DNA from: Paracoccus albicereus
GTDB taxonomy: Bacteria; Pseudomonadota; Alphaproteobacteria; Rhodobacterales; Rhodobacteraceae
Length of the DNA stretch: 64,000 nucleotides
Assembly (NCBI RefSeq): GCF_024359525.1
Contig: NZ_JAKZEU010000002.1
Location: 186,001-250,000, forward strand
Reading direction: 5' to 3'
The position numbers were made by a program, and so were the translations under genes. Position 1 is the first letter of the stretch; every line of letters starts with the position of its first letter. This document shows positions 16,719 through 25,482 of the stretch, piece after piece. Under the pieces are notes generated by a model. That model saw only the letters and a list, made by a program, of their open reading frames with translations. It ran no database searches and was not told the origin of the DNA.

Positions 16719-17467
16719 ATGAATCGCAGCCCGTCGGCGTCCAGCCACGCGGCGCTAAGCGTGCCGGTTTTCCATGCGCCGGTATCCAGCGCGATGCGGC
16801 CCGACAGCGCATAGGGTTGTTCCTGGATCACATGGCCGTGCGCGATCCAGCAGGGCGGATTCTGTCGACGCCTTCCGAAATCGTCGCGTCCCCACAGCAG
16901 GACGTCCTCGGATTGTCGCGACAGCGGGCGGGACGGATCAGCGTCGGCGTGGACCGCGACGAGCCCGTCGCCTTCCCAATAGAGCGGCAGGTTGGTCAGC
17001 CAGTCGCGGTGGCTCTGTGGCATCGCGTTGCGCAGGACCTCGGCGGCCAGGGCAGGGCGGTCGGTCGCGGGCTCGATCCCGTAGGAGCGCATCGTGTCGG
17101 CCGCGCCGAAATGCAGCCAGCGCGGGTTCCGGACCGGATCGGCAAGGAAATCCAGCATCAGACGCTCGTGGTTACCCATCAGCACGGTCACGTGCGCGGG
17201 TCTGGTTGCCTGTTCATCCATCAACCGTGAGATGACGCCGGCGCTGTCGGGGCCGCGGTCGATCAGATCGCCGAGAGCGATGATGTGCGCATCCTCGCCG
17301 CCGGGCTGTTGTGCGATCCGCTGCAGCATCAGGTCCAGAAGGTCGCTGCGGCCGTGGATGTCCCCGATCAGACATAGTGGCTGGTCGGGGCGGGGCAGTG
17401 GCGGCACCACGGACGCCGCACCGCCGTGCAAGCGGGCCATGAGCCGGTGGATGAGCGTGAAGGGCAT
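16697..17467 (-). CDS. Metallophosphoesterase / PPP-type serine/threonine phosphatase
   Basis: A 256-residue metallophosphatase with the full PPP signature: GDIHGR at 35-40, GDLIDRGPDS from 66, and GNHE near 98, plus a late AHGHV. These residues coordinate the two-metal centre. It resembles the diadenosine-tetraphosphatase/PrpA-like bacterial group, so the substrate could be phosphoprotein or a dinucleotide. Confidence 0.9.
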   Translation of the reverse strand: MPFTLIHRLMARLHGGAASVVPPLPRPDQPLCLIGDIHGRSDLLDLMLQRIAQQPGGEDAHIIALGDLIDRGPDSAGVISRLMDEQATRPAHVTVLMGNHERLMLDFLADPVRNPRWLHFGAADTMRSYGIEPATDRPALAAEVLRNAMPQSHRDWLTNLPLYWEGDGLVAVHADADPSRPLSRQSEDVLLWGRDDFGRRRQNPPCWIAHGHVIQEQPYALSGRIALDTGAWKTGTLSAAWLDADGLRFIQVGAPA

Positions 17468-17586
17468 TCGTCCGCTGCTCCGATCAGGTCAGCCGCTTAT
17501 CGGTCAGCAATCATGGCGAAAGCAACATGGGATCGGCAATAGGCATACCATCTGCGGCGGAAGCGTCCGGCGGCGACCAGTAGGCT

Positions 17587-17763
17587 TCAGCGAAGACGCA
17601 GAAACGGGCGCAGCGCTGCGGCAGTGGCGATGAGCAGAAGTGTTGCGCTGCCACCGACCACGTAACCAAGGAAGCCGGCAAGCGGACCGAAGCCAGCAAG
17701 GATCACGGCCAGCGCCATCAGCACGCCGCCCACAATCCCGCCGATCAACATCGCTGCCATCAT
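17587..17763 (-). CDS. Small two-helix membrane protein
   Basis: A 58-residue reading frame starting MMAAMLIGGIVGGVLMALAV and ending LRPFLRLR. It has two strongly hydrophobic segments (about residues 4-24 and 27-51), a glycine-rich GGIVGG stretch in the first, and a positively charged tail. GGGGACGG lies upstream of the ATG. It occupies an otherwise empty interval between the phosphatase and the TPR gene. I do not recognise the family. Hydrophobicity and position support it as real; independent expression evidence is absent. Confidence 0.5.
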   Translation of the reverse strand: MMAAMLIGGIVGGVLMALAVILAGFGPLAGFLGYVVGGSATLLLIATAAALRPFLRLR

Positions 17764-17876
17764 CCATCCGTCCCCATCGAGGCGTCTGGATCATGCTAGC
17801 CCCGGGTCGTTAACAAATAACCGCAGAGCATCTCTCAGCCAAGAAGAAATGTCTAAAATGTCTGCTAAAGTCAGGT

Positions 17877-20474
17877 TCAGTTTCCAGCGGCCGGCTCTAC
17901 CGCCGGTTCGGTCTCGGCGGTTGCCGGTGCCGATTGCTCCGAAGTGGAGGTGGCGGTTGCCGGTTCTGCCTGTCCCGCTTCGGTCGATTCTTCCACAGAC
18001 GTTGCGTCCGCCGCCGGCGCTGAGTCACCCGCCGTGCCCCCATCGGTCGGCGTACCACCGTCGAGCACGGCCAGCGCGGTCTGCGCATCGGCCATCTGGG
18101 GCAGGTCACGTCCCTCGCCCAATTGCAGGGCGCGGGTCAGGCTTTCGCGGGCCAGCTCCGTCCGGCCAAGCTCCGCCTGAACCATCCCCAGATGATACTG
18201 GACCAGCGGATCATTGGGCAGGCCTTCGGCCGCCGGCTGAAGGTAGGTCAGCGCTTCGGAAGCGTTGCCGTTGCGGTAGGCAATCCAGCCATAAGTGTCC
18301 TGGAAGGCCGGCACGCGCGTATCCTTGAGACGCTGGGCGACGGCGCTGGCGCGCGTCAGGCTTTCGGGATCGTCGCGCCACGTCGCGAGCATGCTGGCTA
18401 GGTTGTTGGCGACAACGATGTCACCGGTATTGGCGCGGTAAAGCGCCTCGTAGCCCTCGATCGCAGCGTCGATGTCGCCGGCCTGTTCCTGCGCTGTCGC
18501 GCGCAGAAGCAGCAGGTTGCGCGCATCCGGGTTCGCCGTGAGCGCGGCGTCCAGTGTGGCCGCGGCCTCATCCGGGCGACCGCTTTGCAGCAGTTGGCGG
18601 TACAGCAACTCCTGTGCCTGCAACATGTCGGGATGATCGGCGATCAGTCCACGCAGGATTTCCTCGGACCGGTCCGCATTGCCTTCGGTCAGCGACAGGC
18701 CGGCATCGATCAGGCGCAGGTCTTGGCGTTCCGGATCTTCGGCCAGCAGGTTGTCGAGATAGGTCCGTGCCTCCGCCGTGCGACCGGCGACGACTTGCGC
18801 GCGCACGACGCTGAGCACCGCGGCAGCGTCGCCGCCGCCCGACGCGCTTTCTTCCAGGATTGAGAGACCTTCGTCTGTCCGGCCTTGGCGCAGCATCATC
18901 GCACCGCGCAGGGTTTCCGCCGCGTTTGCAGCGCGCGGATCCTCATCGATCGATTCCAGGCGGGCGATGACCTCTTCCACCTGCGGATAAGTCTGATCCT
19001 CAAGCGCCATCTGACCCTGACGCATCAGAAGCTCGATATCCTGCGGGTTGCGCTGCAGCGCATCAGTGATGACGTTGCGCGCCGCGCTGCGGTTCTGCGA
19101 CACGAGGAAATCGGCGTAGCGCAGCGATTCCGGCACGCCGCGATCAGAGATGTCCACGGCAGAGGCCAGCGTCTCGCCGGTCAGTTCACGGTTGCCCGCG
19201 CGCGAATAGGCTTCGGCCAGAAGCAGCATGGTTTCGGTATCGCGCGGGTTCTGGCTCAGCGCCTGGCGCAGCGTGTTGATCGCCTGCGTCGACTGATCGT
19301 CGTCCAGTTCCATCTGCGCCCGAAGCCGCAGCGCGTGAACGTTATTCGGATCGGCGGTCAGCACCTCCTGGACCAGTGCGGTTGCGGTGTCGCGTTCACC
19401 CATCTGCAGGCGCATCCCGGCCAGCATCGCACGCAGACGGTTGGTCTGGTCCGAAGGCTCGGCGCCCTCCAGCGTCTGCTCCATGATCGCGATCGAGTTC
19501 TCCCGGTCGCCAAGGTTGAAGGCATAATAGGCCTGCAGCGACTGGTAGAGCTGCCGGTTCGCGGCGTTTTCGGGATTGGCTTCGGCCAGACGCGCTGATT
19601 CGTCGCGCGCCGCGTCGAAGCCCTTGTTGAGTTCGAGGAACTTGATGACGGTCAGGTGCGGCTCTGCAGGACCGTCGTCGGGTCCGGCCAGACGACGCAG
19701 CACGGCCTCGGCCTCGTCAAGCTGACCTTCCGAGATCTGCAGCCCGACCAGCGTCATCTGCACTTCGTTGTTGTCGGGAAACTTCTCGGCAAGCTGCTGC
19801 AGGTAGGCATGTGCTTCGCTGCGATCCTCGCGCTCCCCCAGAATGCGGAGTTTCACCATCGCGTAATCGAGATTGTCGGGGTCGGTGGCGATGAGCGCAT
19901 CAAGATCGTCGAGCGCGTCTTCGGGCTCGTCGGATTCGATCGCCTCGGCGACAAGGATGCGCCGCGCGAGCGCGTTTTCGGGTTCCGCCTCGATCCGCGC
20001 CTGCGCATCGGCGACTGCCTGTTCCTGGGCAGCTGCATCCTCGTCGATCACCGCCTTGCGATAAGCGAGGGCAAGGCGGATGTCGGCCGCTTCCGGCGCG
20101 TCGGGTTCCAGTTGAAGGGCGGCGTTGCCGTGACGCTCCGCTTCCTCCCACTGTCCCTGGTCGATGGCGATCGTCGCCAGCGTCCGGCGGGTCGCGGCGT
20201 CATCGGGATATTGTTCGGCCAGCCGGAGATATTGCGAATAGGCCTCGCCCACATCGCCGCGCTCTGCCAGCAGTTCGGCCAGAAGCTTGCGCGCCTCGTA
20301 ATGTTCGCCGTCATAGGTGAAGACGTTGCGCAGTTCGACGATGGCGCGGTCGGTGTCGCCCGCCTCGGCCAGTTCGACGCCGGACTGGAAGTAGCGCTCG
20401 GCCTTTTCGCCCGAGCTTTCGCAGGCTGCCAGCGAAAGCATGACGGTGGCGGCGAGGATCAAACGCAACTTCAT
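17877..20474 (-). CDS. TPR-repeat lipoprotein, PrsT-like (exosortase/EPS system)
   Basis: An 865-residue lipoprotein with a lipobox LAAC (C18), then about 20 tetratricopeptide repeats running nearly to residue 800, and an acidic, Ala/Thr/Glu-rich tail. Its length and architecture match the TPR protein (PrsT) that accompanies exosortase-linked polysaccharide loci. It would sit in the periplasm or outer membrane as an assembly scaffold. It lies 128 bp downstream of the sugar-transferase gene on the same strand, so the pair may form an operon. Confidence 0.8.
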   Translation of the reverse strand: MKLRLILAATVMLSLAACESSGEKAERYFQSGVELAEAGDTDRAIVELRNVFTYDGEHYEARKLLAELLAERGDVGEAYSQYLRLAEQYPDDAATRRTLATIAIDQGQWEEAERHGNAALQLEPDAPEAADIRLALAYRKAVIDEDAAAQEQAVADAQARIEAEPENALARRILVAEAIESDEPEDALDDLDALIATDPDNLDYAMVKLRILGEREDRSEAHAYLQQLAEKFPDNNEVQMTLVGLQISEGQLDEAEAVLRRLAGPDDGPAEPHLTVIKFLELNKGFDAARDESARLAEANPENAANRQLYQSLQAYYAFNLGDRENSIAIMEQTLEGAEPSDQTNRLRAMLAGMRLQMGERDTATALVQEVLTADPNNVHALRLRAQMELDDDQSTQAINTLRQALSQNPRDTETMLLLAEAYSRAGNRELTGETLASAVDISDRGVPESLRYADFLVSQNRSAARNVITDALQRNPQDIELLMRQGQMALEDQTYPQVEEVIARLESIDEDPRAANAAETLRGAMMLRQGRTDEGLSILEESASGGGDAAAVLSVVRAQVVAGRTAEARTYLDNLLAEDPERQDLRLIDAGLSLTEGNADRSEEILRGLIADHPDMLQAQELLYRQLLQSGRPDEAAATLDAALTANPDARNLLLLRATAQEQAGDIDAAIEGYEALYRANTGDIVVANNLASMLATWRDDPESLTRASAVAQRLKDTRVPAFQDTYGWIAYRNGNASEALTYLQPAAEGLPNDPLVQYHLGMVQAELGRTELARESLTRALQLGEGRDLPQMADAQTALAVLDGGTPTDGGTAGDSAPAADATSVEESTEAGQAEPATATSTSEQSAPATAETEPAVEPAAGN

Positions 20475-20602
20475 GGAAACTCCTGCAAATGGGCAGGCAA
20501 AATATACGGGAGGCCTGCTGCCGGGTCACGGCAAATCATGCTAAAACCCGCGCGAACGTGATCCGCGGCTGGCGCCGCGTCACGTTGCGCAGGACTGGGT
20601 GA

Positions 20603-21448
20603 TCAGTGGCCCGTGCCGTTCAGAACGACGCGGACGGTCGCCAGCAGGATCGTCGCGTCGGTCCGCAGCGACAGGCTGCGATTGTAGATGTTGTCGAAGC
20701 GGGCCCGGTCGGCGAAGCTGCTTTCGTTGCGGTCAGAGACCTGCCACAGGCCGGTGATGCCGGGGCGCAGGGCGTAATAGGCGCTGCCCTGATACATGCT
20801 TTGCTGCGACGGCATCATCGGACGAGGGCCGACCAGGCTCATGTCGCCACGCAGCACGTTCAGAAGCTGCGGCAGTTCGTCCATCGAGGATTTGCGCAGG
20901 AAGCGGCCAAGGCGCGTGATGCGCGGATCGTCGATCAGCTTCTGCTTGGTTTCCCACTGGTCGCGCATGTCGGGATTGGCGTCGAGATAGTCCGCCAGGC
21001 GCGCATCGGCGTCGCGCACCATGCTGCGAAGCTTCCAGATGCGGTAGATGCGTCCGTTCTGGCCAACACGCTCCTGCGTGTAGAACGGCTTGCCACCGTC
21101 CATCACCACGACCATCAGCGCCAGGATCAGGATCACCGGTACCACGAAGGGCGAGGCGAGGACGAGCAGAACGAGGTCGAGCGCACGTTTGGCGCCCGAG
21201 CGGTAGAGGCCCGCGCCACTCGTGTCGTCGTGAGGTCCGAACTGTCCCGGGGTCGCCGCGATCGCCACCGCCGCAGCCACCGACCGCGACGGGTAACCTG
21301 CACGCACCGTCGCATCGCGATGCCGTGCGGCGTCGCGGGATCGTTCGATGATGCGGTCAAAGGAGTGGGAGGGGCGGAGGAAGGACGAAACGGGCAGCGC
21401 ACCGTCCACGCGGAACTTGGTGACAGACATCACGGACATGGTCGTCAA
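20603..21448 (-). CDS. Polyprenyl-phosphate sugar phosphotransferase (ExoY/WcaJ-type)
   Basis: A 281-residue initiating glycosyltransferase. A transmembrane helix (about residues 90-112, LVLLVLASPFVVPVILILAL) is followed by the cytoplasmic catalytic domain with FYTQERVGQNGRIYRIWKLR, TRLGRFLRKSSMDELPQL and SLVGPRPM, all signature blocks of the bacterial sugar transferase family. It would load the first sugar-1-phosphate on undecaprenyl phosphate. The 90-residue N-terminal part is poorly conserved-looking; ATGs at 21448, 21439 and 21430 are all possible starts. Confidence 0.9.
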   Translation of the reverse strand: MTTMSVMSVTKFRVDGALPVSSFLRPSHSFDRIIERSRDAARHRDATVRAGYPSRSVAAAVAIAATPGQFGPHDDTSGAGLYRSGAKRALDLVLLVLASPFVVPVILILALMVVVMDGGKPFYTQERVGQNGRIYRIWKLRSMVRDADARLADYLDANPDMRDQWETKQKLIDDPRITRLGRFLRKSSMDELPQLLNVLRGDMSLVGPRPMMPSQQSMYQGSAYYALRPGITGLWQVSDRNESSFADRARFDNIYNRSLSLRTDATILLATVRVVLNGTGH

Positions 21449-21900
21449 ACTCGGTAAAACTCGTACAGTGTTTTATACATAACTCGTCACGCCCGCGGCG
21501 TCACATCAAAATTCACCCTTCAGGGGCAAACCTGTACAAATGGTTAAATTTTGAAGCGTCTTCGAACGGAATTTCGTGGGTCGTCATCTGCGCCGCATTG
21601 AAGCGACGTGGGGTCACGAAGGCGATGGCCTATCCATAGGACGCTTTTGACCGAAAATCAGGCGAATCGAGCAGGGCGCCAGCCATCCTGCAGTTGCATC
21701 ACCGCGATGCAGGTGGCGCCGGCGATCGTTGCAGACGCGCAATCCCCGATGGCGTCGCGCTGACCAAAAGTTGTTCTTTCTTGTCCGGTGTTGTGCTTGG
21801 CGTTATTAGCTAAAAGGTCATATTCCGTATTTCTTGATATCGGTGCGATAAGCCCCGATCTCAGCGTCACGAGTTCTTTCCCCCCGGCGCATGGCTGGAC
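21449..21900. promoter_or_regulatory. Divergent intergenic region of the EPS locus
   Basis: A 452-bp gene-free stretch separating the minus-strand sugar transferase from the plus-strand ATPase operon. It contains an 8-bp inverted repeat TCAAAATT (21506-21513) / AATTTTGA (21547-21554), A+T-rich for this genome. An AT-rich TATAAAA-like sequence lies near 21470 on the minus strand and could be a -10. No reliable -35 elements or open frame could be assigned. It probably holds the control region for both directions. Confidence 0.45.
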
Positions 21901-22794
21901 ATGATGAGTAGCGACATCGACATCTATACCGAGCATTTCGGTCTGCGCGAGCGTCCGTTCAACCTCGTCCCGGACCCGGCCTTCCTGTATTGGGGGCCGG
22001 CCCACAAGCGCGCCTATGCGATCCTTGAATACGGCATCATGACTCGTGCGCCGATCACGCTTTTGACGGGCGAGGTCGGGGCGGGCAAGACGACGTTGCT
22101 GCAACATCTTCTGCGCTCGATCAGGGAAGAGGTCCGCGTCGGTCTGATCTCGAACGCGCACGGCAACCCGAACGAGTTGCTGCGTTGGGTGCTGCATGCG
22201 CTGGATCAGCCGTCCGAGGCTGACCAGTCCTATATCGATCTCTTCAGCCAGTTCGAGGCTTTCCTGCTGGAGGAATACGCCGCAGGGCGGCGGGTCGTGC
22301 TGATCTTCGACGAAGCCCAGAACCTCGGCCGGGCCGCGCTGGAAGAGCTGCGCATGTACACGAACATCAACTCGGGGAAGGATGAGCTTCTGCAGCTGAT
22401 CCTCGTCGGTCAGCCAGAGCTGCGCGAAATCGTGCGCCGGCCCGACATGACCCAGTTCGCCCAGCGTGTCGCATCGGGCTTCCACCTGTCCGCGATGACC
22501 GAAGAGGTCGTCGCGAAATATATCGGCCACAGGGTCGCGCTGGCCGGTGGAACCGAGGATCTGTTCAGCCCCGGTGCCTGCCGCGCGATCTACGAGGCGA
22601 CAGGCGGCGTGCCGCGCCTCGTCAACCAGCTCTGCGATCTGTCGCTGGTCTACGCCTTCACCAGCGAGGACAGCCTTGTCACCGCCGCGACCGTTCAGGA
22701 CGTGCTGGGTGACGGCGTGTTCTTCGGCGGCGGGCTGAGCGCCGAACCTCTTCGGGTCGTGAACCCCGACAAGCGCACGAGTACCACACATTGA
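21901..22794 (+). CDS. ExeA-type AAA ATPase of the exosortase/EPS locus
   Basis: A 297-residue ATPase that begins with the ExeA-like YTEHFGLRERPFNLVPDP segment. Walker A is GEVGAGKT at 57-64 and Walker B is VVLIFDEAQ with D137 and E138, followed by VGQPEL and GGVPRLVNQL (sensor/arginine regions). Such proteins are regularly found in exosortase-linked polysaccharide loci (XrtA-associated ATPase) and probably couple ATP hydrolysis to export assembly. It overlaps the next gene by 4 nt. ATGs at 21901 and 21904 are equivalent. Confidence 0.88.
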   Translation: MMSSDIDIYTEHFGLRERPFNLVPDPAFLYWGPAHKRAYAILEYGIMTRAPITLLTGEVGAGKTTLLQHLLRSIREEVRVGLISNAHGNPNELLRWVLHALDQPSEADQSYIDLFSQFEAFLLEEYAAGRRVVLIFDEAQNLGRAALEELRMYTNINSGKDELLQLILVGQPELREIVRRPDMTQFAQRVASGFHLSAMTEEVVAKYIGHRVALAGGTEDLFSPGACRAIYEATGGVPRLVNQLCDLSLVYAFTSEDSLVTAATVQDVLGDGVFFGGGLSAEPLRVVNPDKRTSTTH

Positions 22795-24398
22795 TCCAGG
22801 ATCTTCGCTTCTACCTGTCGCTGTTCATGCGGCGCATCCACTATTTCCTTCTGCTGGCCGCGCTCGGCACGGCGGTCGGCATCACGCTGGCGATGATCCT
22901 GCCGCCGAAATACAACGCAACGGCACGACTGGTCGTCGAATCCGAACAGATCCCCGACGAGCTGGCGTCCTCGACCGTCGATACCCAGGCGTTGGAGCGC
23001 TTGCAGATCATCCAGCAGCGCATTCTTTCGCGCGAGAACCTGCTGGAGATGGCGAACCGGCTGAACATCTATCCGCGCGATCCTTCCCAGCCCGGACAGG
23101 CGCTGCGCCCCGACATGATCGTGCGCGACCTGCGCGAGCGGATCACGATGACCATCCCGAACATCAGCCAGCGTCGCGATGACCGGCAGGCCACGATCGT
23201 CGAGATCGGATTTTCGGCGGCATCGCCGCAACTGGCCTCGGCTGTCGCCAACGAGGTGGTGACGCTGATTCTGGACGAGAACGTCCGCATGCGTACCGGG
23301 GCCACCGGTCAGACCCTCGACTTCTTCCAGCAAGAGGTCGAACGGCTGGACAAGGAATTGTCCGCACGGCGGGCGCGCATCGTCCAGTTCCAGGAAGAGA
23401 ACAAGGCTGCGCTTCCCGACAGTCTGGAATTTCGTCGCGAACAATATGCCCTTGGCGAAGAGCGTCTTTTGCAGCTGAAGCGCGAGCAGCAGACCTTGCA
23501 GGACCGCAAGAGGTCGTTCCAAGCGATGTACGAGGCGACCGGCACGCTGGGCGAGGATGAAGAGCCCGCGACCGCCGAGGGACGCGAGCTTCTGCGTCTG
23601 AAAGAGCGCTATGCCTCATCCGGCGGTGGTCTCGACATCGACAACCCGCGACTGCGCGTCATGCGTGATCGGATCGATGCGCTGGAAGAGATCGTGGCGA
23701 CGCAAGAGGATCAGGCGATCGCAGAAGGCGACGCGACACCGACTACGCCCTATGAAATTCAGATGGCCGAGATCGATGCCCAGCTGGCCGATATCGTTGA
23801 CGACGTCGAGCGCATCGGAAAGCAGCAGACCGAATTGCGCACGACGATCGATGCGACGCCGTCGAACGCGATCGCACTGGAGACGCTGCAGCGTGATTTC
23901 GAAAGCGTACAGCGCCAGTACGACACTGCCGTTCAAAGCCGCGGCCGCGCCGAGACGGGCGATCTGATCGAGTCGCTGGCCAAGGGTGAGCGAATCTCGA
24001 TCATCGAACAGGCCGTGCCACCGCGCGAACCCAGCAGCCCCAATCGTCCGAAGCTGATGGTCGCGGGCGCGGGCGGCGGGATTCTGGCCGGACTGGGTCT
24101 GATCGTGCTGCTGGAATTGCTGAACAACACGATCCGGCGTCCGGTCGAGATCGTCAGTCGGCTCGACATCGCGCCGCTGGCGACGCTGCCCTATATTCGC
24201 ACAAGGTCCGAGATCAGGCGCCGCCGCGCCTTGATCGTCGGCGCAGCGCTGATTGCCGTGGTGGGCATTCCGATCTCGTTGTGGGCGATCAACGAATTCT
24301 ACCTGCCGCTCGACCTGATCTGGGAAAAGGTCATCGACAGGCTGGAACTTGGCCGGATCGCGATGCTGCCGGTCGATATGGCAGCGATGAGAGGATAG
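22791..24398 (+). CDS. Wzz/GumC-type polysaccharide chain-length determinant
   Basis: A 535-residue polysaccharide co-polymerase. An N-terminal transmembrane helix (IHYFLLLAALGTAVGITLAM) precedes a Wzz domain, then long coiled-coil segments (about residues 180-390, including SARRARIVQFQEENKAALPD), a Pro-rich motif PPREPSSPNRPK and a second transmembrane helix. A third helix lies near the C-terminus. It controls polymer length with the kinase encoded next. The start is TTG at 22791, overlapping the preceding TGA. Confidence 0.88.
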   Translation: MIQDLRFYLSLFMRRIHYFLLLAALGTAVGITLAMILPPKYNATARLVVESEQIPDELASSTVDTQALERLQIIQQRILSRENLLEMANRLNIYPRDPSQPGQALRPDMIVRDLRERITMTIPNISQRRDDRQATIVEIGFSAASPQLASAVANEVVTLILDENVRMRTGATGQTLDFFQQEVERLDKELSARRARIVQFQEENKAALPDSLEFRREQYALGEERLLQLKREQQTLQDRKRSFQAMYEATGTLGEDEEPATAEGRELLRLKERYASSGGGLDIDNPRLRVMRDRIDALEEIVATQEDQAIAEGDATPTTPYEIQMAEIDAQLADIVDDVERIGKQQTELRTTIDATPSNAIALETLQRDFESVQRQYDTAVQSRGRAETGDLIESLAKGERISIIEQAVPPREPSSPNRPKLMVAGAGGGILAGLGLIVLLELLNNTIRRPVEIVSRLDIAPLATLPYIRTRSEIRRRRALIVGAALIAVVGIPISLWAINEFYLPLDLIWEKVIDRLELGRIAMLPVDMAAMRG

Positions 24399-24401
24399 CC
24401 C

Positions 24402-25268
24402 ATGGAACGTCTTCAGGCCGCGATCGCGAAGGCAAGGGCGGCGCGCGAAGCGCGTGGCGATCTGCCGCGTCCTGCGTCGCCATCCGCGATCGCAGGGGTG
24501 ACGGCGCAGGAAGGCGTCACGCAACAGGCCGACGCCACCGCACATCCCAGCGACGCCGATCAGGCCTGGGCGGCCTTGCGCGAGATCCAGGTCAGTGAGC
24601 AACTGCTGATCGACAACCGCATCGTGTCAACGATGGGCCGGAATGCCGAGGCAATGGAATTCGACCGGCTGCGGACCCGTGTTTTGCAACGGATGCAGCA
24701 GAACGGCTGGACCCGGCTTGCAGTTACCTCGCCCGGACCCGGTTGCGGCAAAAGCACGATCACGCTGAACCTCGGTTTCGGGCTTGCCCGACAGGAAGGC
24801 TCGCGGGTGATGGTTCTGGAAATGGATATGCGCCGTCCTTCGATGGCCCGGATCCTCGGTGCCGGGGCAGGGCGCGATCTGTCTCGCGTGATCGCGGGAG
24901 AGGCTGCGCCGGGCGAGCACCTGCTGCGGGCGCGCGACAACCTCGCCATCGGGATCAGTCAGCATGTCGACGACTCAGCGGAATTGCTGCAATCGGCGAC
25001 GGCAGCCAGTGCGATCGACCAGATCGCGGCGCTTTACCAGCCCTCGATCATGCTATTTGACATGCCACCTTTCCGGGTCAGCGATGACGTGCTGAGCTTC
25101 GCCGGCAAGGTTGATTGTGTGCTGATCGTGGCCGCGGCCGGTCAGACCAGCATGGATGAGCTGGACGAATGCGAACGTGAATTGTCCGCGCAGACGCCGG
25201 TCCTTGGCGTGGTGCTGAACAAGTGCCGCTTCAAGGATCGCGACGCGGAATACTATTACGGGAATTGA
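24402..25268 (+). CDS. CpsD/ExoP-type bacterial tyrosine kinase
   Basis: A 288-residue P-loop protein: Walker A SPGPGCGKSTI with K117, Walker A' VMVLEMDMRRPSM, Walker B SIMLFDMPP. It ends AEYYYGN, a minimal C-terminal tyrosine cluster consistent with autophosphorylation. It is encoded 3 nt after the Wzz protein as a separate polypeptide, the arrangement seen in split co-polymerase/kinase pairs. It would regulate polymerisation by cycles of tyrosine phosphorylation. Confidence 0.88.
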   Translation: MERLQAAIAKARAAREARGDLPRPASPSAIAGVTAQEGVTQQADATAHPSDADQAWAALREIQVSEQLLIDNRIVSTMGRNAEAMEFDRLRTRVLQRMQQNGWTRLAVTSPGPGCGKSTITLNLGFGLARQEGSRVMVLEMDMRRPSMARILGAGAGRDLSRVIAGEAAPGEHLLRARDNLAIGISQHVDDSAELLQSATAASAIDQIAALYQPSIMLFDMPPFRVSDDVLSFAGKVDCVLIVAAAGQTSMDELDECERELSAQTPVLGVVLNKCRFKDRDAEYYYGN

Positions 25269-25447
25269 TCGCGTCGGACGGACCTTGGTCGCCTTTCGCA
25301 TCGACAGCGGGAAGTCGAACGACAAGTTCTAGGCTATGAGCTTGGAACCCAATCCCGCAATCCTTTCAGTGGGTCACTGTCAGGGTGAACGACGGTTCGG
25401 CACTGCGGCGGTATCGACACATGGACGGTGAAAACGAGTTAACAGCC

Positions 25448-25473
25448 AAGGCGCGCCTAATTGGCGCGCCTTT
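25448..25473. terminator. Terminator hairpin between convergent genes
   Basis: AAGGCGCGCC (25448-25457) pairs perfectly with GGCGCGCCTT (25463-25472), loop TAATT, followed by TTT. It lies between the kinase gene and the minus-strand exosortase gene and could serve both. Confidence 0.7.
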
Positions 25474-25482
25474 GCCGTAGCT

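Noticed and set aside
21706..21730. Possible sigma-54 promoter TGGCGC...TTGC
   Set aside because: The spacing between the GG and GC elements is several nucleotides too long for a -24/-12 promoter.
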